Shown one piece after another: positions 1-7,905 of a DNA stretch of 38,019 nt. Source of the DNA: Planctomycetota bacterium (GTDB taxonomy: Bacteria > Planctomycetota > Planctomycetia > Gemmatales > Gemmataceae); contig VGZI01000038.1 in the NCBI GenBank assembly GCA_016872605.1, positions 1-38,019 on the forward strand. Reading direction: 5' to 3'. Within the stretch, counting starts at the first letter, position 1; each line of letters opens with the position of its first letter. A model generated the notes under the pieces. It did no database searches and was not told the origin of the DNA. It saw nothing but the letters and a program-made list of their open reading frames with translations. The translations under genes and the position numbers were made by a program.

Positions 1-545
1 ATTGGATGCTCGAACGCAATGACGACGAGCCGAAACGCCGCGATTTGCAGGCCCTGGCAGTGCGGGTGACGAAAAAAGACTATCACGGCACGCTGCTGGC
101 GAAAAAGGCCATCACCGACTTGACGGAGGTTCGAAAAAAATGCAGCGATGCCGAGCATGACGAATCATCTGAGTTGGAAGTTTGGTTCAGGATGTGCTCA
201 ATCGCTGCCGCCGTGCGAATCAAAGATCAGGCCGGTTTTCTGAGCGAGCTTGTCGCGTCCAACGATGACGCGTGGAGAGCCCTGGCGGTTTATGCGGCCA
301 CGCGCCTCTATGGCTGGACGCGCGGGCAATGTGAGGGACTTCGCAAACAGGTCGGCATCGCCTCCAAGGACCGCGAGCAATTCCCGGACCGACTAAAGCA
401 TGTCTTCGAACTGATCTCTGTGCCCTGCCGAACCGATTTCGCGGCGATGTTCAGCACCAACGATCCCGGCGCCTGGGCGAGGCAGCGTCGTGCCAAAATC
501 GTGCAGATGCGGCGTTTTCCGGTCACGAATCTCGAATACGAGTGA
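1..545 (+). pseudogene. FGE-sulfatase-domain protein, N-terminal part (5' partial, ends at in-frame TGA)
   Basis: The reading frame is open to the window edge; the first ATG is at 6 but the true start is probably upstream. About 165 residues of unrecognised helical sequence precede the start of a formylglycine-generating-enzyme-like (FGE-sulfatase) domain, visible as RRFPVTNLEYE. The frame then meets TGA at 543-545 and continues in the same frame as FDPRH and the rest of the domain (next entry). In this family PVTN-x-x-YE is normally followed by R/L-F-x-P-x-H, so the TGA sits where one residue is expected. It is read here as an interrupted gene: a nonsense mutation (CGA or TTA to TGA) or a sequence error. 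The intact product would be a planctomycete-type fusion of an N-terminal region to a C-terminal FGE-like domain. Whether it modifies sulfatases cannot be judged. Confidence 0.6.
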
Positions 546-560
546 TTTGATCCGAGGCAT

Positions 561-1046
561 GTGCGAGACCCGCATTCCCCGCACGACGACAACCCTGCTG
601 TCAATGTCTCATGGTATCAAGCCTATGCATTCGCCTTCTGGGCCGGCATGTCGCTGCCAACACGACTTGAGTGGCTTTCGGCCGCGGTTCCCGAGAGCTG
701 GGCCCATCCGTATCAGTATTCCGACGAGCTTCCCGATCACGTGAACTATGGCTCACGACGCAGCGGCACAACGCGATGCCCCAGCAGAATCGGCGAGGAT
801 GGATGCTGGGATATGACCGGGAACGTGTGGGAGTGGGTACTCGACTGGTGTGGACCACGCCCAGCCGCGAACGGCACCGAATGCCGAGGCCTCGCGGATT
901 GCCGAATGGCGCTCGGCGGCGGCTGGAAGAGCTCCCGCGCCGAACTCGTATTGACCAGCTTCTGTCCCCTGTCGCCTGCCTCGCGCCTGGACGACGTCGG
1001 TTTCCGCTGCGTGCAACTACCTCGGAGCAACGGTCATGCCCAATGA
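561..1046 (+). CDS. FGE-sulfatase (SUMF1-like) domain, C-terminal part after in-frame TGA
   Basis: This is the continuation, in the same frame, of the interrupted gene at 1-545. Hallmarks of the FGE-sulfatase fold follow in order: NVSWYQAYAFAFWAGM, PTRLEWLSAA, GCWDMTGNVWEWVLDW (the GNVWEW signature), LGGGWKSS and the terminal DDVGFRCV. The internal ATG at 561 lies inside the domain and has no obvious ribosome binding site, so it is unlikely to be a real start; homology resumes at once after the TGA (FDPRH at 546-560). Canonical FGE uses a cysteine pair; only scattered cysteines are visible here, so a catalytic FGE role is not supported, and many planctomycete members of this fold have other or unknown roles. 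The 3' end overlaps the next gene by 11 bp, suggesting translational coupling. Confidence 0.65.
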   Translation: MRDPHSPHDDNPAVNVSWYQAYAFAFWAGMSLPTRLEWLSAAVPESWAHPYQYSDELPDHVNYGSRRSGTTRCPSRIGEDGCWDMTGNVWEWVLDWCGPRPAANGTECRGLADCRMALGGGWKSSRAELVLTSFCPLSPASRLDDVGFRCVQLPRSNGHAQ

Positions 1047-1311
1047 CACATCGAGTTCCGAACCACTCTACATCCGTCTGGCGCGCCTGCTTCCCTCGCC
1101 GCTGCCCCTCTGTTTATTCCTGACACTGCTCGTGCTTGGATATCAGACCTGCCGAAAGGCGGAACCGGCACTCGATGCGGTCGTCCAATCCGCCCGCGAC
1201 GTTCTGGTCACAGGCTGGCTGAGAGGAATGCTTGAGCCCAAATACCTGGCAACCGGTTTCAACGTCTGTCTCATCATCGTGGCCGGCGGCGCGTTGGCGC
1301 GGGCAGCGTGA
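1036..1311 (+). pseudogene. AtoE-type short-chain fatty acid transporter, N-terminal fragment ending at in-frame TGA
   Basis: The ATG at 1036 has GGAG about 8 nt upstream and overlaps the preceding stop codon by 11 bp. The 91 residues match the N-terminus of the short-chain fatty acid transporter family (E. coli AtoE): R-x-L-P-S-P-L-P at the start, hydrophobic LPLCLFLTLLVLGY, then FNVCLIIVAGGALARAA, which corresponds to the AtoE stretch MALIIVTGHALASSA. In AtoE this runs straight into the next helix pair. Here TGA occurs at 1309-1311 and the remaining AtoE homology continues in the same frame from 1312. The fragment alone would hold only the first two membrane segments. The nonsense codon is compatible with CGA (Arg) to TGA. 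Confidence 0.65.
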
Positions 1312-1323
1312 CCGCGCGCACGC

Positions 1324-2454
1324 ATGGATGCCATCGCCGACTGGCTTTGTTGCAGTGATTATCCCAACATCCTTTCCGTGTTCGTCGTGGCGTGGCTGGC
1401 TCTGCTGACCGGATTGATCAACTGGGGATTCTCATTGATTTTCTGCGGCATGCTGGCCGCACGGATCAACGAGCGGTTTCGCCAGAAGGAGGCTCAGGAC
1501 CGAGAGGCCACCTTCAACTATCCGCTCGTCGCCGCGTGCGCGTATTTGGGCATGCTCGTCTGGCATGGAGGGCTCAGCGGTTCGGCCCCGTTAATGGCCC
1601 ACCAGCAGATTCCCCTTGAGAAGACGCTGTTCTCCTCGGAAAACCTGTTCGCAAACGGAACGATGTTCGCGTTGCCTGTCTTCATTTTGTTCTGCGTCGT
1701 GCCGTTTTTTCATGGCAAACACTTCAGCCCGCCGCCGCCGATCGAACCTACTGAGCCAGCGCCGCCGGCGTCCGAGCAATGGCACGACTGGTTGTTCGCA
1801 GGTGTCTGCACCGTTTCCGTTGCGTTCCTTGTTCTCTTGGCCGCATTCATCGGAGTGTGGAGTCCGAATGCCATTGATGCCGTCGGATTGACGGTGATCG
1901 TATTGCTCGCCTTGGGGCTTCTGCTGGCGACCAACGCTTCGAACTACCAGGAGAACCTTCGCGGCGCCACGACGGACTTCGTGCCGATCCTCGTTCAGTT
2001 CCCGTTCTACGCTGGGATTGTCGGCGTGGCGGCAATGGACAATAACCAGATCGTTCGCGACGCGTCCGGCTGGATGGTCGATGCCGAGAGTTTTTTTTCC
2101 GGAAACATGCCTGCATGGTTTCCGGTAATCGTCGACGCGAAGCAGGCGTTCTTGGTTCGGCTTTTCTTCCAAGCGTGCATCGTGAAATTCTTTGTTCCTT
2201 CAGGAGCCATGCATTGGGAGCTTCAAGGGCAAGTAACATTGGATGAGAATGTAAACAACAACCTCGGCGTGGAACCGGCCAAGATTGTTCTGGCAATCGC
2301 CTATGGCCACCAGGTCGGCAATATGTTCCAACCGTTCTGGGTACTCCCAATCGTGTCGTTGACGCGATTGCGCGTCGCCGACATCCTGGCGTTCTCGGCA
2401 TTCTGCGCCATTCCAGCCGCTGCCGTTTTTCTCGGCTGCTTGTTGTGGATCTAA
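1324..2454 (+). CDS. atoE: Short-chain fatty acid transporter (AtoE family), main part
   Basis: A polytopic membrane protein of the AtoE family, which imports short-chain fatty acids such as acetoacetate or butyrate. Conserved landmarks include GLINWGFSLIFCGMLAARI, YPLVAACAYLGMLVWHGGLSGSAPL, DFVPILVQFPFYAGIVG, FFVPSGAMHWELQGQ and AYGHQVGNMFQPFWVLP, all matching the E. coli protein in order. Together with the 1036-1311 fragment it forms one frame of about 470 codons, close to the family length (about 440), broken by TGA at 1309-1311. The ATG at 1324 would give a protein lacking the first two helices and has no clear ribosome binding site, so an interrupted gene or a sequencing error is more likely than a natural short form. 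Its TAA abuts the stop codon of the convergent kinase gene with no intervening base. Confidence 0.75.
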   Translation: MDAIADWLCCSDYPNILSVFVVAWLALLTGLINWGFSLIFCGMLAARINERFRQKEAQDREATFNYPLVAACAYLGMLVWHGGLSGSAPLMAHQQIPLEKTLFSSENLFANGTMFALPVFILFCVVPFFHGKHFSPPPPIEPTEPAPPASEQWHDWLFAGVCTVSVAFLVLLAAFIGVWSPNAIDAVGLTVIVLLALGLLLATNASNYQENLRGATTDFVPILVQFPFYAGIVGVAAMDNNQIVRDASGWMVDAESFFSGNMPAWFPVIVDAKQAFLVRLFFQACIVKFFVPSGAMHWELQGQVTLDENVNNNLGVEPAKIVLAIAYGHQVGNMFQPFWVLPIVSLTRLRVADILAFSAFCAIPAAAVFLGCLLWI

Positions 2455-4134
<1,680 letters not shown>

Positions 4135-4159
4135 GCAGAAATCCACGCATGGGCATATG

Positions 4160-4444
4160 TCATTCAATGATGCTATGGCCAATGTTTGTCACAAAGGGGT
4201 GCTCCGGCGACGTTGTGTCATCCACCACCACAACGAAGACATGCTGGCCACCGCCCTTCCTCTGGACGCTGATTCGGAAGAAGAACTTGCGCACGTCCAC
4301 GGCGCGCCGATGCCGGAACGCCTGGTAGCGTGCTGGGAGGCCGTGGTGCAACTCCCCTAGCAACTGTATCAGTTCCTCTCGTTCGAGGCCGAAAGTCTTA
4401 ATCGCGCGGCTGGTCGTCGCGTAGATTACCACTCTGCGCTTCAC
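4160..4444 (-). CDS. Small basic protein, possible toxin of a coupled toxin-antitoxin-like pair
   Basis: A 94-residue protein with GTG start at 4444. The start is well supported: GAGGAG lies 8 nt upstream, inside the end of the preceding gene, so translation is probably coupled. Its predicted make-up (short beta strand RRVVIYA, helix FGLEREELIQLLGEL, then strands KFFFRISV and QHVFVVVVDD) is compatible with a compact RelE/ParE-like fold, but no diagnostic catalytic residues were recognised, so this assignment is inference. It overlaps the upstream gene by 47 bp, more than typical toxin-antitoxin pairs. The kinase ATG follows 25 bp after its stop. It could equally be a conserved planctomycete small protein of other function. 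Confidence 0.6.
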   Translation of the reverse strand: MKRRVVIYATTSRAIKTFGLEREELIQLLGELHHGLPARYQAFRHRRAVDVRKFFFRISVQRKGGGQHVFVVVVDDTTSPEHPFVTNIGHSIIE

Positions 4445-4913
4445 TCAGCAACTCCTCAATCGTCACGTATTCCCCACGATGGAATGCCGCGATCGCTTCC
4501 TTCGCCTGCTCCTCATCGAACGCTGGCGGAAATATGCTGTTGACCTTGGCGCTGATCTTGTGGATTTCATTCTCGTTTCGTTCAAGCTCCTCCGAGCCGG
4601 CGATGACACATCCTTGGCTGGACGCTCTAGCCACGAGTTCCTCAACGGAATGAAAGACCTCTAGCGTCTTCTCTAACGCCGCCCTCATGGCGTTTCCCGC
4701 TTGATCGACGGTATCGCTATTCGGATCGCGCCGAAAAAGCTGCCAGAATGCAGATGAAGTATGGCGGCACAAGGCGGCGAGATCGACACATTCACGCACC
4801 AGTTCCTCGACGTCCATCGCGACCATCGCTTGATCGTGCTTGTTCTTCCAATCCTCGACAAGGTGTTCCGCTGCCCGCGCCCGGCCGAGGTAGCGGTCGA
4901 TAAAAACATTCAT
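4398..4913 (-). CDS. Hypothetical protein, possible antitoxin-like partner
   Basis: A 171-residue, acidic, largely helical protein. The ATG at 4913 is chosen over an in-frame start at 4961 because GGAG lies about 7 nt upstream (AGGAGTTGGCC before ATG) and the longer form would overlap hemB. The last 30 residues (AFHRGEYVTIEELLSEAQ) resemble the C-terminal tail of many short antitoxin-like proteins, which carry G-E-x(2)-S/T-x-E-E-L. The rest was not recognised. It lies 35 bp after hemB and overlaps the next small gene, whose ribosome binding site is embedded in the EELLSE codons. The gene pair may be an addiction module or a two-subunit protein of unknown role. Confidence 0.6.
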   Translation of the reverse strand: MNVFIDRYLGRARAAEHLVEDWKNKHDQAMVAMDVEELVRECVDLAALCRHTSSAFWQLFRRDPNSDTVDQAGNAMRAALEKTLEVFHSVEELVARASSQGCVIAGSEELERNENEIHKISAKVNSIFPPAFDEEQAKEAIAAFHRGEYVTIEELLSEAQSGNLRDDQPRD

Positions 4914-4948
4914 GGCCAACTCCTTTCTATTTCGAAGGCAGATGCATC

Positions 4949-5929
4949 TTACCTCAACCATCTGGCCGCGTCTAGCGCATGATAGGTCAAGATCATGTCG
5001 GCGCCGGCGCGCTTGATGCTCGTCAGAATCTCCATGGTCACCCGGCGTTCGTCGATCCAGCCTCTCGCGCTGGCCGCTTTGACCATGGCGAACTCACCGC
5101 TGACGTTGTACGCCGCCACGGGAACTCCGAAGCGATCCTTGACCCGGCGAATGATGTCCAAATACGAAAGCGCCGGCTTGACCATGACAATATCAGCGCC
5201 TTCGTCCAGGTCGAGCGCGACCTCGCGCAGCGCTTCATCCGTATTCGCCGGGTCCATCTGATACGAGCTGCGATCGCCGAACTGCGGCGGCGATTCGGCG
5301 GCATCGCGGAATGGCCCGTAGAATCCCGATGCGTACTTGGCGGCATAACTCATGATCGGAATGTCGCTCCGCCCGGCGTCGTCGAGTCCTTTGCGGATCG
5401 CCGACACCATACCGTCCATCATGCCGCTCGGCGCCACCATGTCGGCGCCGGCCTGCACGTGACTCACGCATTGGCGTGCGAGGTTCGGCAGCGTCGCGTC
5501 GTTGTCGACATCGAGCGTCCCCCTCCGCTCTTTGAGAATGCCGCAATGCCCGTGATCGGTGTACTCACAGAAACACTCGTCGGTGATGAGCAGAATGTCC
5601 TTATGCGCTGACCTTAGCGCTCGCAGGGCCTGCTGGACAATTCCGTCGTCGGCCCAGGCAGACGAACCCTGCCCATCCTTGGCCGTCGGAATGCCGAAGA
5701 GGATATACGCCTGAATGCCAAGTTTCTCGGCCGCGCCGACCTCGTCGACGAGCCGATCGACGGAGAGCTGAAAGTTTCCCGGCATCGAGGCGATCTCGTT
5801 CTTTATGTTCATTCCGGGTCGAACGAACAACGGCAAGATGAAATCGCGCGGCGAAAGCGATGTTTCGCGCACGAGATCACGGACGACAGGATGATACCGG
5901 AGACGGCGGAGCCGCGTTTGGGGGAACAT
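4949..5929 (-). CDS. hemB: Delta-aminolevulinic acid dehydratase (porphobilinogen synthase)
   Basis: Condenses two molecules of 5-aminolevulinate to porphobilinogen in tetrapyrrole (heme) synthesis, in the cytoplasm. The 326-residue length matches the family. The two Schiff-base lysines are in [18 protein letters not shown] (K198) and [11 protein letters not shown] (K251). The metal site is of the zinc-cysteine type, [15 protein letters not shown] with C119, C121 and C129, unlike the aspartate (magnesium/potassium) variants of many proteobacteria. [11 protein letters not shown] at the end is a variant of the usual Y-x-(T/A)-x-(E/D)-x-A-x-W-L tail. The ATG at 5929 agrees with homologous N-termini (F-P-x-x-R-x-R-R-L-R), although no strong ribosome binding site is seen. 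Downstream small genes may be co-transcribed. Confidence 0.97.
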   Translation of the reverse strand: MFPQTRLRRLRYHPVVRDLVRETSLSPRDFILPLFVRPGMNIKNEIASMPGNFQLSVDRLVDEVGAAEKLGIQAYILFGIPTAKDGQGSSAWADDGIVQQALRALRSAHKDILLITDECFCEYTDHGHCGILKERRGTLDVDNDATLPNLARQCVSHVQAGADMVAPSGMMDGMVSAIRKGLDDAGRSDIPIMSYAAKYASGFYGPFRDAAESPPQFGDRSSYQMDPANTDEALREVALDLDEGADIVMVKPALSYLDIIRRVKDRFGVPVAAYNVSGEFAMVKAASARGWIDERRVTMEILTSIKRAGADMILTYHALDAARWLR

Positions 5930-5954
5930 GTGGGCATTATAGCAGACGCGGACG

Positions 5955-5983
5955 CCCAGGGCTGAGGGCAGCGAAGCCCTGGG
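5955..5983. repeat. 29-bp intergenic palindrome (copy 1)
   Basis: Member of the palindrome family also found at 10937, 11035, 12504, 12550, 17756 and, in divergent form, at 37116. The outer stem is CCCAGGG/CCCTGGG. Compared with the most common copy, a G-C pair at the stem-loop boundary is changed to C-G on both sides, a compensatory change. It lies just 3' of the aminotransferase stop and upstream of hemB. Confidence 0.8.
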
Positions 5984-5997
5984 ATTAAGGAACCAAT

Positions 5998-7173
5998 TTA
6001 CGCCGCATAGACCTTGTTGGCCGCCGCCACGCCGGTGCCGGGCGTGACCTTACAGCCTACGCTCTGCAAGCACTGCTCGAGCGCCCCGAGCACCTGGAAC
6101 ACACAACCAGCGCGGGCGTTGAAGCCCATCAGGCCGATGCGCCAAACCTTGCCTTTGAAGTCACCCAGACCGCCGCCGATCTCGATGCCGAAATCGTTCA
6201 GGAGTTTCTTGCGCACGGCGAGATCATCGACACCCGCGGGGATCTTGACGGCATTCAACTGGGGCAACTGATGCCCTTCGGCAGCCGAGTAATCCAGGCC
6301 AAGGGCGTTGAGCCCCGCCTTGAGTGCGCGATGGTGCGTGAGATGTCGCGCCCAGCGTGCCTCAATTCCTTCTTCGAGCACGAGCCTTAGGCCCTCACGG
6401 ATGGCATATGTCATCGTAATCGGGGCAGTGTGATGGTAAAACCGGTCGGCCTCCCAGTATTTTTGCACCATCGTCAGGTCGAAGTACCAGCTCTGCACTT
6501 TGGTCTTGCGCTTGGCAATCGCCTCACCCGCTCGCGGACTGAACGACACCGGCGACAAACCGGGTGGACATCCGAGCCCCTTCTGCGTGCAACTGTAGAC
6601 GGCGTCGATCTCCCATTCATCCAATTTGACCGGTACACAGCCGAACGACGTGACCGCATCGACCAAAAGCAGCGTGTCGAATTCATGGCACAGCTTGCCG
6701 AGCTGTTCGATTGGCTGCCAGGCGCCGGTAGACGTCTCGGCTTGTACGATCGAGAGCACTTTCGGACGCACCTTGCTCAGCACATCGCGAATGCGGTCAA
6801 GCTCGAACACGGTTCCCCAGGGCGCATCGAGCTGAGTCACGCTCGCGCCGGTTCGGCCGGCAATCTCCGCCTGGCGGCCGCCGAAAAAACCGTTGACGCA
6901 CACGACGATCTTGTCGCCCGGCTCGAGCAGATTGACCATGCACGTCTCCATGCCAGCCATGCCCGTCGCGCTGATCGGAATCGTCAAGCGATTCTTGGTA
7001 AAGAATGCGTGCTGCAGCATCTCCTGCGTCTCGTTCATGAGCACAAGATACTGCGGATCGAGATGGCCCAAGAGCGGCGTGGCCATCGCCGTCAGCACGC
7101 GCGGATGCACGTCGCTGGGACCGGGACCAAGGAGGAGTCGAACGGGCGGGTTGAGTTGTCCAGGAATCGGCAC
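5998..7173 (-). CDS. Class V PLP-dependent aminotransferase (alanine-glyoxylate / serine-pyruvate aminotransferase type)
   Basis: A 391-residue fold-type I aminotransferase of the AGXT/SPT group, which moves amino groups between alanine or serine and glyoxylate or pyruvate. Key features: [14 protein letters not shown] near the N-terminus, [10 protein letters not shown] in the cofactor-binding region, [21 protein letters not shown] with the PLP-binding aspartate, and [15 protein letters not shown] with the PLP lysine K198. The C-terminal [10 protein letters not shown] is also typical. The start is GTG at 7173, supported by GAAGGA about 7 nt upstream. An isochorismatase-fold gene lies 22 bp upstream on the same strand, so the two may be co-transcribed. 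The exact donor and acceptor cannot be told from sequence. Confidence 0.92.
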   Translation of the reverse strand: MPIPGQLNPPVRLLLGPGPSDVHPRVLTAMATPLLGHLDPQYLVLMNETQEMLQHAFFTKNRLTIPISATGMAGMETCMVNLLEPGDKIVVCVNGFFGGRQAEIAGRTGASVTQLDAPWGTVFELDRIRDVLSKVRPKVLSIVQAETSTGAWQPIEQLGKLCHEFDTLLLVDAVTSFGCVPVKLDEWEIDAVYSCTQKGLGCPPGLSPVSFSPRAGEAIAKRKTKVQSWYFDLTMVQKYWEADRFYHHTAPITMTYAIREGLRLVLEEGIEARWARHLTHHRALKAGLNALGLDYSAAEGHQLPQLNAVKIPAGVDDLAVRKKLLNDFGIEIGGGLGDFKGKVWRIGLMGFNARAGCVFQVLGALEQCLQSVGCKVTPGTGVAAANKVYAA

Positions 7174-7195
7174 AGTAGGTTCCTTCTTGTAAGAA

Positions 7196-7765
7196 TCATG
7201 CCAGCGCCTTCATGCGTTCTTGCACAAGAGCACTGATCGCCTTGAATTGTGGATGCGATGCGCCCCCCATCCATTCGAAGGTGCAGGTCTCTACCGTCGT
7301 CAGAATAGCTCCCGCTTGCTCCAGCCGGCGCAACGCGATCTCACGATCCATAGCATACCGGCTCGCCAACGCATCGACGGCGAGGTAGACGCGAAAGCCG
7401 GACGCCAACAGGTCGAGCGTCGTGTGCAGCACGCACACATGGGCCTCGATGCCGGTCAGCACAACCTTCGTTCGGCCAAGCCTGGAAAAACGATCCATCA
7501 ACCCAGGGACTGCGCACGAACTGAACGCCAGCTTGTCCGAGCGCGTCGGCAGGCGCTCCGCCAGCGGCGCGACGGTCGGCCCCAGCCCTTTCGGATATTG
7601 CTCGGTGGCGGTAATCTCGACGTCGAGCAACTTCGCGGCGTCAACAAGAAACGCGATGTTGCGCGTCGTGGCGTCGGCGCCGGGAATTTTCGCCATCAGC
7701 TTTTCTTGCACATCGATGACCAAGAGCGCCGATTCACGGGCCGATAGTTGTGTCGGGTGAGGCAT
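7196..7765 (-). CDS. Isochorismatase-family cysteine hydrolase
   Basis: A 189-residue cysteine hydrolase of the isochorismatase fold (YcaC/nicotinamidase-like). The catalytic triad is visible: D18 in ALLVIDVQEKL, K78 in RSDKLAFSSC, and C111 in VVLTGIEAHVCVLHT. The cis-peptide region before the cysteine (G-I-E-A-H-V-C) is the form common in YcaC-like members. The ATG at 7765 is preferred; an in-frame ORF extends to 7861, but that extension is low-complexity and overlaps the terminator hairpin of the gene before it. Substrate unknown; nicotinamidase is less likely because its metal-binding D-x-H motif is not seen. Confidence 0.88.
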   Translation of the reverse strand: MPHPTQLSARESALLVIDVQEKLMAKIPGADATTRNIAFLVDAAKLLDVEITATEQYPKGLGPTVAPLAERLPTRSDKLAFSSCAVPGLMDRFSRLGRTKVVLTGIEAHVCVLHTTLDLLASGFRVYLAVDALASRYAMDREIALRRLEQAGAILTTVETCTFEWMGGASHPQFKAISALVQERMKALA

Positions 7766-7836
7766 GGGGAGCGTTCCGGATTTCGCGGGCGGGTATGTTT
7801 TGTTTAGGATTCGCGGGCGGATGCGACAACGAAAAA

Positions 7837-7858
7837 GCCCAGGACGCGTGTCCTGGGC
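7837..7858 (-). terminator. Intrinsic terminator of the large HEAT-repeat gene
   Basis: On the minus strand a perfect 9-bp stem GCCCAGGAC/GTCCTGGGC with a 4-nt loop is followed directly by TTTTT (AAAAA at 7832-7836 on the plus strand). It lies 48 bp after the stop codon of the HEAT gene. A second 8-bp stem (AGCCGGCG at 7873-7880, CGCCGGCT at 7890-7897) lies between the stop and this terminator. Confidence 0.9.
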
Positions 7859-7905
7859 CATCGGTCTCGTTTAGCCGGCGATCGCAGAACGCCGGCTGAA
7901 CAACG

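Noticed and set aside
1-2454. UGA recoding (as Trp, Gly or selenocysteine) to explain both in-frame TGAs
   Set aside because: Many genes in the window end naturally in TGA (for example 21467, 22411, 29806 and both DUF2330 genes). Neither site has a Cys/Sec context in its family, and no SECIS-like structure was noticed.
4135-4182. Longer kinase form from TTG at 4182
   Set aside because: The 16 extra residues are not kinase-like, overlap the preceding small gene and lack a better ribosome binding site than the ATG at 4134.
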